A stretch of DNA of 26,568 nt from Candidatus Magasanikbacteria bacterium CG_4_10_14_0_8_um_filter_42_12 (GCA_002784795.1 PFLZ01000139.1:1-26568); one strand, 5' to 3'. Counted from the stretch's first letter, positions 1-6,609 are shown. A program made the numbers and translations. The notes: a model not told the origin generated them from the sequence alone.

Positions 1-33
1 GTCACCAATTACGGTTGTTATAGAGAACTGATA

Positions 34-94
34 CCCCGCCCCTCTGGGGCGGGGAGCTTCATTCTTTCAATCTTGTTTCACCGTTAGGTGAAAC
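34..94. repeat. Two adjacent perfect hairpins upstream of truB
   Basis: The first hairpin is a 9-bp all-G/C stem (CCCCGCCCC at 34-42, loop TCT, GGGGCGGGG at 46-54). The second is an 8-bp stem (GTTTCACC at 75-82, loop GTTA, GGTGAAAC at 87-94). Neither is followed directly by a clean T-run, although T-rich sequence follows each (61-67 and 101-111). They may terminate transcription from an upstream gene or sit in the truB leader. The pairing is seen directly; the role is inferred. Confidence 0.6.
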
Positions 95-113
95 ATAACC
101 TTTTAGTCTTTCT

Positions 114-941
114 ATGCAATCAGGATTCATTCTTATAGATAAACCCGTTGACTGGACCAGCCACGACGTCGTTGCCCGTATCCGTGGTATTGCCCGACAA
201 CAGGCAAAGAAAGAACCTAATACCTATAACCTAAAACCTAAAGTAGGCCATGCCGGGACACTTGATCCATTTGCGACAGGCCTGCTTATTGTCGGCGTTG
301 GACGTGATGCAACAAAACGGCTCGATGAATTTAAAGGAATGAAAAAAGAATATATTGCCACCATACGACTCGGCGCAACCTCTGATACATTTGATCGAAC
401 CGGCACCATACAAGAAACAAATCACAAGAAGCAAACAATTTCCAAATCCCACATTTCAAATGTACTAAATAGCTTCATTGGGAAACAATCCCAACTTCCC
501 CCAATGTATAGTGCAAAGAAAGTGGGGGGAAAAAAACTGTATGAGCTCGCGCGAAAAGGTATAGAAATAGAAAGACAGCCGAGTGAGATTGAAATGTATG
601 AGATAGAGCTATTGGAGATGAAAACTCTCCCCCCTAGTAGGGGGGAGTTGGAGGGGGGTTACGCAGAAGCAAAGACATCGGTAGACCGACAACCCCACCC
701 TAACCCTCCCCTTAGTAAAGGGAGGGAACTTTCTTCACTCTCAACTATAACCCTCCGCGTCTCCTGCTCCACAGGCACATATATCAGAACGCTCGCCCAC
801 GACATCGGACAAGTCCTAGGCACCGGGGCATATTGTGAGGAACTTAGAAGAACAAAGATTGGAGAATATAGTGTAGAAAATGCGATTGAAGTAGAAGATC
901 TGACTGTGGATAATATTCAGAATGATATAAGATCCCTCTAG
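114..941 (+). CDS. truB: tRNA pseudouridine(55) synthase TruB
   Basis: Isomerises U55 to pseudouridine in the T-loop of tRNAs. The 275-residue product carries the TruB signature: N-terminal LIDKP (8-11), the catalytic motif GHAGTLDPFATG with Asp51, the KEY and DRTG segments (78-97), LPPMYSAKKVGGKKLYELARKG (128-149), and the STGTYIRTLAHDIG block (219-232). Residues of about 171-206 are not part of the family fold: they are encoded by a G/C-rich palindromic element inserted in frame between two conserved blocks (see the repeat at 623-730). All catalytic blocks remain intact and in frame, so the enzyme is probably active. No Shine-Dalgarno is seen before the ATG, which follows a T-rich stretch. 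The PUA-like C-terminal domain is short. It lies alone upstream of the rny promoter. Confidence 0.95.
   Translation: MQSGFILIDKPVDWTSHDVVARIRGIARQQAKKEPNTYNLKPKVGHAGTLDPFATGLLIVGVGRDATKRLDEFKGMKKEYIATIRLGATSDTFDRTGTIQETNHKKQTISKSHISNVLNSFIGKQSQLPPMYSAKKVGGKKLYELARKGIEIERQPSEIEMYEIELLEMKTLPPSRGELEGGYAEAKTSVDRQPHPNPPLSKGRELSSLSTITLRVSCSTGTYIRTLAHDIGQVLGTGAYCEELRRTKIGEYSVENAIEVEDLTVDNIQNDIRSL
623..730. repeat. In-frame MITE-like palindromic element inside truB
   Basis: The left end (about 623-660) and right end (about 691-730) are imperfect inverted repeats of each other, about 38 bp each, and each end itself folds into a G/C-rich hairpin: CTCCCCCC/GGGGGGAG at 627-634/640-647 around TAGTA, and CCCTCCC/GGGAGGG at 704-710/720-726 around CTTAGTAAA. 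The about 30-bp middle is unrelated. The element has no stop codon in the truB frame and adds about 36 residues, including the Pro-rich strings LPPSRGELEGG and PHPNPPLSKGRE. Such peptide strings are familiar from dispersed bacterial palindromic repeats. There is no transposase, so it would be a non-autonomous element. Confidence 0.85.
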
Positions 942-948
942 TATACGA

Positions 949-975
949 TACTTGTTACTTATTACTTGTTACGTA
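949..975. repeat. Stuttering repeat downstream of truB
   Basis: The word ACTTGTTAC is repeated (ACTTGTTAC-TTATT-ACTTGTTACG). A 14-base core, GTTACTTATTACTT, occurs again in inverted orientation at about 8611-8625, between two genes of the sugar region. It sits in the truB-rny gap just before the rny promoter. The function is unknown. Confidence 0.55.
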
Positions 976-981
976 AAGAGA

Positions 982-1010
982 TTGACAAAATCAAATCTGC
1001 TTGCTATAGT
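982..1010 (+). promoter_or_regulatory. Sigma70-type promoter for rny
   Basis: A consensus -35 box TTGACA (982-987) is followed after exactly 17 bp by TATAGT (1005-1010) with an extended -10 TGC (TTGCTATAGT). Transcription would start near 1017 and give a leader of about 175 nt before rny. The same TTGCTATA(C/G)T word recurs before the HU gene (2904-2913) and, on the minus strand, before the 7264-3748 operon. Confidence 0.8.
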
Positions 1011-1037
1011 GTCTGTACAAATTTATTCAGTACTGCC

Positions 1038-1188
1038 ATGACTCCGAAAGACTGAAATGTGGCTGAATATAGCGAAAAAATGAAATTTCTTGCCTCACAC
1101 ATCAGTGACAAAAATATTCTCCTTGCCGGCTGCTAGCCTGCTGGGGTTTTTCACTATCTTCCACAATTCACCTAGGGACATGGCCTGA
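1038..1188 (+). promoter_or_regulatory. rny leader with four chained tiny upstream ORFs
   Basis: Between the promoter and rny lie ATG ORFs arranged head to tail: MTPKD (1038-1055), MWLNIAKK (1057-1083), MKFLASHISDKNILLAGC (1080-1136, joined to the previous one by an ATGA overlap) and Met-Ala (1180-1188). The third ends in a G/C-rich stretch (1125-1145, with a GGCTGCTAGCC mini-hairpin) followed by GGGGTTTTT, which resembles a weak attenuator. Short ATG ORFs also arise by chance, so translation is unproven. Confidence 0.35.
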
Positions 1189-1191
1189 CAC

Positions 1192-2727
1192 ATGTTTTTT
1201 ATGATATCTACCATGAGCCTGGTCCTCGCCCTTGTTGGCGGACTTGCTGGTCTCGGTATTGGGTATGTACTGCGCATGAAGATTGCAAAAGGCAATGCCA
1301 CCAATGTGGAAGCAATCGCAGAACGAAAGCTCACCGAGGCAAAAACACAAGAACAGCAGATCATCCTTGAAGCAAAAGAAAAAGCTATCAAGGTCATCGA
1401 TGATGCAAAAAAAGAGGAGGAAGAACGTCGCCAAGAGTTGCGAAAAATGCAACAACGACTCGAACACCGTGAAGAAACGTTTGATAAAAAACTGCTGGAA
1501 GTTGAAGACAAAAAATCAGAACTTCAAGAAAAAGTAGAAAAAGTCAAAACAGTTGAAGCAGAAATACAAGCAAAAAAAGATGAAATTGTGGATAAGCTCG
1601 CAACCGTTGCCACATACACAAAAGACCAAGCAAAGGAAGAATTGCTTCTAAAAATCGAAGAAACAGCACAAGACGATCTGCTCAATAGAGTCCGAAAGAT
1701 GGAAAATGTTGGTGCAGAAGAGCTCGAAGCAAAAGCACAAGATATCATGGTATGTTGCATGCAACGGACTGCATCGAGCCATGCGTCAGAAACAACAGCG
1801 TCTGCCGTCAGCCTTCCAAGTGATGAAATGAAAGGACGCATTATTGGAAAAGAAGGACGAAATATCAAAACAATCGAACGCATGACCGGATGTGAAATCA
1901 TCATTGATGAAACACCAGAAATGCTTGTTATTTCTAGCTTCTCCCCTATTCGTCGCCGTGTCTGTCAACTCGCGATTGAAAAACTGATCAAAGATGGTCG
2001 TATTCAGCCAGCAAAAATTGAAGAATATATCGAAGAAGCAAAACGTGATCTTGCGATTGATTTGAAAAAATCGGGTGAAGCAGCCCTCCAAGAAATGGGT
2101 ATTATTGCATCAGATCCAAAACTCGCTTCCATCGTTGGCCGTTTGAAATATCGAACAAGTTATGGACAAAATGTCTTGAACCATTCTCTCGAAGTTGGGC
2201 ATATTGCAGGCCTCATTGCAGAAGAAGTAGGAATGGATCCAGCGCATGCTCGAAAAGCAGGTTTTTTTCATGATATTGGAAAAGCTATTGACCATGATAC
2301 AGAGGGTGCACATACAGAAATCGGAAAGAAAATCATGGAAAAATTCAACATGCATGCTGATTTTGCAGAAGTTTGCAATACACACCATGATACCAATCCC
2401 CCACTCCTCCTGACAAAACTTGTCATGGCAGCAGACGCCATCTCTGCATCACGCACAGGTGCACGCCGAGATACATATGAACAGTATGTGAGTAGACTCA
2501 AAGAATTGGAAGAAACAGCTATGAGCTTCCCAGGTATTGATAAAGTCTACGCTATTCAGGCTGGACGTGAAGTACGTGTCTTTGTCACGCCAGAAGAGAT
2601 TGATGACTACGCAGCATACAATCTCGCAAAAGATATTGCTCGAAAAATTGAAAGTGAATTGCAATATCCAGGTGAAATCAAAGTCAACGTTATTCGTGAA
2701 ACACGCGTGATTGAGTACGCAAGATAA
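1192..2727 (+). CDS. rny: Ribonuclease Y, membrane-anchored endoribonuclease
   Basis: RNase Y initiates mRNA decay by endonucleolytic cleavage at the inner membrane. The 511-residue product has the family layout and length: an N-terminal membrane helix (about 8-27), a long charged coiled coil (about 35-185), a KH RNA-binding domain with GRIIGKEGRN (215-224), and an HD phosphohydrolase domain with His331 in NHSLEVGHIAGL and the metal-binding pair His360-Asp361 in FFHDIGKAIDH. The C-terminus matches the family end (YPGEIKVNVIRETRVIEYAR, 492-511). The start is uncertain: ATGs at 1192, 1201 and 1213 all precede the membrane helix, and the only purine-rich site (AGGGA, 1174-1178) is too far upstream for an ideal Shine-Dalgarno. 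Two in-frame TAA stops follow each other, then a strong terminator. Transcription is from the promoter at 982-1010. Confidence 0.95.
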   Translation: MFFMISTMSLVLALVGGLAGLGIGYVLRMKIAKGNATNVEAIAERKLTEAKTQEQQIILEAKEKAIKVIDDAKKEEEERRQELRKMQQRLEHREETFDKKLLEVEDKKSELQEKVEKVKTVEAEIQAKKDEIVDKLATVATYTKDQAKEELLLKIEETAQDDLLNRVRKMENVGAEELEAKAQDIMVCCMQRTASSHASETTASAVSLPSDEMKGRIIGKEGRNIKTIERMTGCEIIIDETPEMLVISSFSPIRRRVCQLAIEKLIKDGRIQPAKIEEYIEEAKRDLAIDLKKSGEAALQEMGIIASDPKLASIVGRLKYRTSYGQNVLNHSLEVGHIAGLIAEEVGMDPAHARKAGFFHDIGKAIDHDTEGAHTEIGKKIMEKFNMHADFAEVCNTHHDTNPPLLLTKLVMAADAISASRTGARRDTYEQYVSRLKELEETAMSFPGIDKVYAIQAGREVRVFVTPEEIDDYAAYNLAKDIARKIESELQYPGEIKVNVIRETRVIEYAR

Positions 2728-2729
2728 TA

Positions 2730-2851
2730 ATGTTGGTAAGGTTTTTAAGGTTGCTGATGTTTTTAAAGTTCTGTAATTTGAAAGGTACGTCTATGAAAAG
2801 ACGTGCCTTTTTTTATGACAACCTTAGTTACCTTAGAAACCTTACCAACAT
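2730..2851. repeat. Long inverted repeat enclosing the rny terminator
   Basis: Arms at 2730-2750 and 2831-2851 (21 bp, one G-T pair, otherwise perfect) begin one base after the second rny stop and close around the terminator hairpin at 2781-2810. The left arm is itself iterated (GGTAAGGTTTTTAAGGTT, then GATGTTTTTAAAGTT), and the right side has matching echoes (CCTTAGTTACCTTAGAAACC). It is one of several repeats in this window that combine local word repetition with an inverted copy. Confidence 0.75.
2781..2814 (+). terminator. Rho-independent terminator of rny
   Basis: The 12-bp stem AAAGGTACGTCT / AGACGTGCCTTT (one G-T pair) has the loop ATGAAA and is followed by a run of seven T. This is a textbook intrinsic terminator. 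Confidence 0.9.
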
Positions 2852-2874
2852 CAAAAACCTTATTCTCTGCTCTG

Positions 2875-2913
2875 TTGACATAAATAATCAATGCTGTATA
2901 CTATTGCTATAGT
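2875..2913 (+). promoter_or_regulatory. Promoter for the HU-type gene
   Basis: TTGACA (2875-2880) and TATACT (2897-2902) are separated by 16 bp. A second, extended -10-like word TTGCTATAGT (2904-2913) overlaps the expected start region and is identical to the rny -10 word, so two start sites are possible. The gene begins at 2933, giving a very short leader. Confidence 0.75.
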
Positions 2914-2932
2914 TTGAAATAACTCTACTCGT

Positions 2933-3268
2933 ATGCATAAAGTAAACAAAGCTGCGCTTGCAGAGCGCATCGCAGAAAAAGTTGGCGTTTCAAAAAAAGA
3001 AGCAGAAGACATGATTGCCGCATTTGTCGATGTTGTCATGACAACGCTCCAGCAAGATGGGTCTGTGACCATTGCAGGATTTGGCGCATTTAGTGCAAAA
3101 ACACGCGCAGGACGCACAGGAGTCAATCCACAGAACCCTACAGAAAAAATTCAGATCCCACCTGTGACCGTTCCAAAATTCAAAGCAGGAAAAGCCCTCA
3201 AAGATTGTCTCAAAAAAAAGAAACCAATGCCTGCACATACTGAGACCAGCACACCAGGCTCCATGTAA
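2933..3268 (+). CDS. hup: HU/IHF-family DNA-binding protein
   Basis: A nucleoid-associated protein that bends DNA as a dimer. Residues 1-91 match the HU fold: MHKVNKAALAERIAEKVGVSK (helix 1), a second helix, VTIAGFGAFSAKTRAGRTGVNPQNP (beta arm with the conserved GFG and RxGxNP), and VPKFKAGKALKD. The family length is about 90 residues. This protein has 111, with a basic KKKK patch followed by a Pro/Thr/Ser tail (AHTETSTPGSM), a C-terminal extension of unknown role. It is monocistronic between its own promoter (2875-2902) and a hairpin at 3282-3318. HU versus IHF cannot be decided from sequence alone; HU is more likely for a single short copy. Confidence 0.93.
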   Translation: MHKVNKAALAERIAEKVGVSKKEAEDMIAAFVDVVMTTLQQDGSVTIAGFGAFSAKTRAGRTGVNPQNPTEKIQIPPVTVPKFKAGKALKDCLKKKKPMPAHTETSTPGSM

Positions 3269-3281
3269 TTCATTTCTCTTC

Positions 3282-3318
3282 CAACACCCCGGCCTATTCT
3301 TTTTCGGTCGGGGTGTTG
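3282..3318 (+). terminator. Terminator-like hairpin after the HU gene
   Basis: A 13-bp stem (CAACACCCCGGCC at 3282-3294, GGTCGGGGTGTTG at 3306-3318, one G-T pair) has an 11-base T-rich loop. The stem is strong but only TATT follows, so termination may be partial. The next promoter's -35 box starts three bases downstream. Confidence 0.7.
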
Positions 3319-3320
3319 TA

Positions 3321-3349
3321 TTGACGAAAAGTACTTTTTTGTCTATACT
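3321..3349 (+). promoter_or_regulatory. Promoter for the tRNA operon
   Basis: TTGACG (3321-3326), an exact 17-bp spacer and TATACT (3344-3349) precede the two tRNA genes on the same strand. The -10 box lies in the left arm of an 18-bp inverted repeat, so transcription would begin inside that arm. Confidence 0.7.
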
Positions 3350-3406
3350 ACCACACCAACTCGAGTTGAAGACTACGTCATCTGGCTAAGTTGGTGTGGT
3401 AGTATA
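3344..3406. repeat. Perfect 18-bp inverted repeat before tRNA-Glu
   Basis: The arms TATACTACCACACCAACT (3344-3361) and its exact reverse complement (3389-3406) flank a 27-base spacer. It lies between the HU terminator and tRNA-Glu and contains the -10 box of the tRNA promoter. It could extrude as a cruciform or bind a dimeric regulator. Confidence 0.85.
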
Positions 3407-3441
3407 CTCTTGCTCACTGCCTGCATACAGGTATGAAGCAA

Positions 3442-3513
3442 GGCCCGTTCGTCTAGTGGCTAGGACGCTAGGTTCTCATCCTAGTAACAGGGGTTCGATT
3501 CCCCTACGGGCTA
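3442..3513 (+). tRNA. tRNA-Glu (anticodon CTC)
   Basis: The cloverleaf folds fully: acceptor GGCCCGT/ACGGGCT (G1-U72 wobble), D arm GTCTAGTGGCTAGGAC, anticodon stem CTAGG/CCTAG with loop TTCTCAT (CTC reads GAG), T arm AGGGG-TTCGATT-CCCCT, discriminator A. The sequence is close to bacterial tRNA-Glu in the D arm and T arm. CCA is not encoded and must be added by nucleotidyltransferase. It is the first gene of a two-tRNA operon. Confidence 0.95.
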
Positions 3514-3517
3514 CGAC

Positions 3518-3598
3518 GTAAAACTCACTTCGTTCCCACGTGGCAAGCCATCAACATATACCTTACTGGCTTGCTGCGTGGGACCGAAGGTCCTTTAC
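3518..3598. repeat. Long imperfect hairpin in the spacer between the two tRNAs
   Basis: Left arm 3518-3550 and right arm 3567-3598 pair over most of their length (GTAAA, CTTCG, TCCCACG and GCAAGCCA blocks, with small internal loops), leaving a 16-base loop. It fills nearly the whole space between the tRNAs. It may act as an RNase processing structure for the precursor, or be a repeat element; which one is not clear from sequence. Confidence 0.7.
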
Positions 3599-3601
3599 AC
3601 T

Positions 3602-3675
3602 GTCAGGGTAGCTCAGTCGGTTAGAGCGTAGGACTCATAACCCTAAGGTCGGGAGTTCGATTCTCCCCCCTGACA
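3602..3675 (+). tRNA. tRNA with CAT anticodon (elongator Met or Ile2)
   Basis: Acceptor GTCAGGG/CCCTGAC, D arm GCTCAGTCGGTTAGAGC, anticodon loop CTCATAA, variable loop AGGTC, T arm GGGAG-TTCGATT-CTCCC, discriminator A, no encoded CCA. The first pair is G-C and the anticodon stem lacks three G-C pairs, so it is not the initiator. Elongator Met and lysidine-modified Ile2 cannot be separated with certainty; Met is favoured. The anticodon stem has an A31-C39 mismatch next to the loop (TAGGA/CCCTA). Confidence 0.9.
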
Positions 3676-3689
3676 CAAAAGAACAACAC

Positions 3690-3728
3690 AAAAAAACAAT
3701 ACACAGGTTCATTGTGTATTGTTTTTTG
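3690..3728. terminator. Bidirectional terminator between tRNA and PBP operons
   Basis: A 15-bp stem (AAAAAACAATACACA at 3691-3705, TGTGTATTGTTTTTT at 3713-3727) has a 7-base loop. It reads as an intrinsic terminator with six T on the + strand for the tRNAs and seven T on the - strand for the penicillin-binding protein gene, whose stop is at 3748. Convergent genes share it. Confidence 0.85.
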
Positions 3729-3747
3729 TTTGTTGTACCGTGGTTAT

Positions 3748-5538
3748 TTATCTACTCGGTGGTACATGATAGTAATCCATAATGAATGCACCAACATCTG
3801 CAAATACTGGCGCTGCCGTACTCACAGAATATGCTCGACGTGGTTTTTCAAACTTGACCAGCATCACAAATTTTGGATCATCAGCAGGACCAAATCCTAC
3901 AAACGAATGATTGGTATCTATGGAATACCCACCGGCACCAGCGATCTGTGCAGTCCCTGTTTTACCCGCAATATAATAGCCTGGAATTGCAGCAATACCT
4001 GCCTGTCCACTATCAATAACACGCACCAACATCGCAGACAATAGTGTTGATGATTCACGACTGACGACATCACGTGATACTTGTGGGATTGTTCGTTCTA
4101 TCTTTCCATCAGCATGTCTAATTTCTTGTACAATATATGGTTTCATCATCTTGCCTCCGTTTGCAATCGCCCCAAACGCACTCACCATCTGCAACGGTGT
4201 TGCGGTGATACCTTGTCCAAACGAAGCCGTAGCGGTATAACAATCTACATCATCTTTTTTATTCACATACAGTGAGTCGATGGTTCCTGTCGTCTCACTG
4301 TCGAGTCGAATCCCTGTTTTGACGCCAAAACCAAATGATTCCAGATACGAAATAAAAGGATGTTTCCCAAGTTGTTGTACGACAAACACCATTCCTGTAT
4401 TAATAGAATTTTCAAGAATGCCAGTCATGGTCTGATCCTCATATTTTTTATCATTTGCGTTTTTGATAGGTTTGGTACAATTGGCATCCACTGATCCACT
4501 ATCATAAAAATAGGTATCAGGAGTAACCTTGTTTTCATTGAGTGCTCCTGCCATAGTCATTGGTTTGAAAATAGATCCAGGCTCGTATGGCGTAAAAATC
4601 GTGGTATTGTTGTATACCCGTACATCATCTACATGATTGTATGTATTGGGATCAAAATCTGGCAAAGAGCACATCGCCCGTATAGCGCCTGTTTTGGGGT
4701 CCAAAATGAGTAGGGCGCCACTGGTAGCTTCATACTCCTCCATAGCCACTCTCATACGCTCACAGGCCTTATACTGCAAGGTTCTATCGAGGGTCAGGAG
4801 TATATCAGAACCATCATGCGCAGGTTTGAATGATTTTGATGCAAAGGCAATGACACCCCCACCAAGACTTTTGCTCGCTTCGAGAAATCCGCCACTCCCC
4901 GCGAGTTCTTCCTGCCAATATCCTTCTATCCCATAGCGTCCGATATCACTCCCATCGTCCGTCTTTCCTACAAACCCAATTGTTTGCGCTGCAAGCGTTC
5001 CTTCTGGATAATAGCGAACAGGATGACGCACAAACCCAAGCCCTGGCAATGTTTTTTCTTTCAAACTATCAACAATTGATTCCTCAACATCTTGCTCGAC
5101 AGGTTCGTAAGGATCTTGCGTTCCATATATGCGCGAAAACACATCGAGTTTTTTTTCATCATCATACGAAAATGCAGCGGCCAATGCATCCACGACATTG
5201 TTTGCATCTTCTTCTGTTTCTACCTGACGTGTATCGACAAATATTGTAAACACATCTTTATTGATAGCAAGGGGAAATTCTTCTCCTGTACGTGAATCCT
5301 GTATATAAACACTTCCTCTATCAGGAAATAATTGTTCATACAATGTATGCGAACCAGCTGCAAGCGCCGTATAAAATCCATGCTGGAGGACCATGATAAA
5401 AAAAAGACGCATGACGAGAAGAACTGTCACTGCCACGATACAAAGCGCGGCAATCTTGAGCCGCGCTGTTTCAGCCACTTCCTCACTATAGTGCGAGGCA
5501 ACGGCAGTATTTCTATTTCGAACTATCTTCCGTGACAT
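3748..5538 (-). CDS. Class B penicillin-binding protein (FtsI/PBP2 family)
   Basis: A peptidoglycan DD-transpeptidase that cross-links stem peptides outside the membrane. The product has an N-terminal membrane helix (about 26-52), the class B dimerisation region with PDRGSV (near 73) and RYYPEGTLAAQTIGFVG (near 175), then the transpeptidase domain with all three active-site motifs: SIFK (Ser322, Lys325), SIN (378-380) and KTGT (526-529). Length of about 596 residues is normal for the family. I chose the ATG at 5538; a TTG at 5553 would add five residues, and neither has a Shine-Dalgarno. It follows pilT by about 33 bases in the same transcript and ends at a bidirectional terminator. The FtsI (division) versus PBP2 (elongation) role is not settled by sequence alone. 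Confidence 0.92.
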   Translation of the reverse strand: MSRKIVRNRNTAVASHYSEEVAETARLKIAALCIVAVTVLLVMRLFFIMVLQHGFYTALAAGSHTLYEQLFPDRGSVYIQDSRTGEEFPLAINKDVFTIFVDTRQVETEEDANNVVDALAAAFSYDDEKKLDVFSRIYGTQDPYEPVEQDVEESIVDSLKEKTLPGLGFVRHPVRYYPEGTLAAQTIGFVGKTDDGSDIGRYGIEGYWQEELAGSGGFLEASKSLGGGVIAFASKSFKPAHDGSDILLTLDRTLQYKACERMRVAMEEYEATSGALLILDPKTGAIRAMCSLPDFDPNTYNHVDDVRVYNNTTIFTPYEPGSIFKPMTMAGALNENKVTPDTYFYDSGSVDANCTKPIKNANDKKYEDQTMTGILENSINTGMVFVVQQLGKHPFISYLESFGFGVKTGIRLDSETTGTIDSLYVNKKDDVDCYTATASFGQGITATPLQMVSAFGAIANGGKMMKPYIVQEIRHADGKIERTIPQVSRDVVSRESSTLLSAMLVRVIDSGQAGIAAIPGYYIAGKTGTAQIAGAGGYSIDTNHSFVGFGPADDPKFVMLVKFEKPRRAYSVSTAAPVFADVGAFIMDYYHVPPSR

Positions 5539-5571
5539 AGAGCAAGGGGGCAAAAGATATGTGTTGAAGCA

Positions 5572-6606
5572 CTATGCTTTTCGTTGCTTTTCTGTACGTT
5601 TCTTTGCCGTCTCTTCATCTATCAATCCTTCTTTTTCCAGTGCTTCGACAGCACGTCCGATTGAAATCATTCCTTCTTTTGCATTGGTTTGGAGTACACT
5701 GCCTATCTGTGCAATATTATTTTCTCGAATCAGATTTGATACCGCTGGAGTGTTGATCAATATTTCTCGAGCAACAACTCGTTTTCCGTCTACCGTTGGG
5801 ATGAGCTGCTGAGACACGACAACACGAAGCACGGCTGAGAGCTGAATCAGCACTTGCTTTTGTTTTGCCCCTTCAAATACATCGACAATACGTTCGATCG
5901 CTTCGGCTGCAGAAGACGTATGCAGAGTAGAAAATACAAGGTGTCCTGTTTCTGCGGCAGTCAAGACGGTTGCAATCGTTTCGGGATCACGCATTTCTCC
6001 CACAACCACCACATCAGGATCTTGTCTAAGAACATGTTTGAGTGCACTCGCAAACGATGGCGTGTCGATACCAATTTCTCGCTGTTCAATGAGACTTTCT
6101 TTATCCTCAAAAACAAACTCAATAGGATCTTCGATTGTCATGATATGTGCTTTTCTTGTTTTGTTGATCTCTTCGATCATGCTTGCAATAGTTGTCGATT
6201 TTCCATGACCGGTTGGTCCGACAACCAGCACGAGTCCGTCAAGCAAATTTGGGGCATCGAGCAACACTGGCTCAAACCGAAGTTGCTCTGGTGTAGGAAT
6301 TGTTTTTGGGATGATACGCGCAGCAATTCCCATTTTTCCATCTTGACTATGCACATTCACACGAAATCGCACATCGCCATGTTCATAACTCACATCTGCA
6401 TCTTTTTTTTCTTCAAATGCTTTTCGCTGATCCGAAGAGAGTAATTCATTGACAAGAGTTGTGACAATGGTCTCGGTAAGTTCTTTTTCTGCGATATTGG
6501 TGAGCACTCCTTCTACTCGAATCATAGGAAATTCCCCTGCTACGAGATGAATATCGGATGCCCCTGCTTTGACGGCAGTATCAAAATATGTTCCAAGAGA
6601 TGACAT
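5572..6606 (-). CDS. pilT: PilT-type type IV pilus retraction ATPase
   Basis: A hexameric secretion-family ATPase that depolymerises type IV pili. The 344-residue product matches PilT length and order: N-terminal PAS-like part (SDIHL, 17-21), Walker A GPTGHGKST (130-138), Asp box MTIEDPIEFV (156-165), Walker B DPDVVVVGEMRD (197-208) and His box HLVFSTLHT (222-230). Walker A has His where most PilT proteins have Ser; the catalytic Lys and Thr remain. The C-terminal tail is Lys/Glu-rich. It begins three bases after the stop of the YtxH-like gene, so the two are co-transcribed. No pilin, PilB or PilC gene lies nearby, so partners must be elsewhere. Confidence 0.93.
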   Translation of the reverse strand: MSSLGTYFDTAVKAGASDIHLVAGEFPMIRVEGVLTNIAEKELTETIVTTLVNELLSSDQRKAFEEKKDADVSYEHGDVRFRVNVHSQDGKMGIAARIIPKTIPTPEQLRFEPVLLDAPNLLDGLVLVVGPTGHGKSTTIASMIEEINKTRKAHIMTIEDPIEFVFEDKESLIEQREIGIDTPSFASALKHVLRQDPDVVVVGEMRDPETIATVLTAAETGHLVFSTLHTSSAAEAIERIVDVFEGAKQKQVLIQLSAVLRVVVSQQLIPTVDGKRVVAREILINTPAVSNLIRENNIAQIGSVLQTNAKEGMISIGRAVEALEKEGLIDEETAKKRTEKQRKA

Positions 6607-6609
6607 AGA

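Noticed and set aside
1..31. Possible 3' end of an upstream gene (frame ending SPITVVIEN then TGA, just before a G/C hairpin)
   Set aside because: Only nine codons are visible; the reading is plausible because a hairpin follows, but nothing identifies the gene, and another frame stays open to 87.
3344..3598. CRISPR-like or integron-like array because several inverted repeats lie close together
   Set aside because: The arms differ from each other, there is no repeated unit with regular spacers, and no cas or integrase gene is present.
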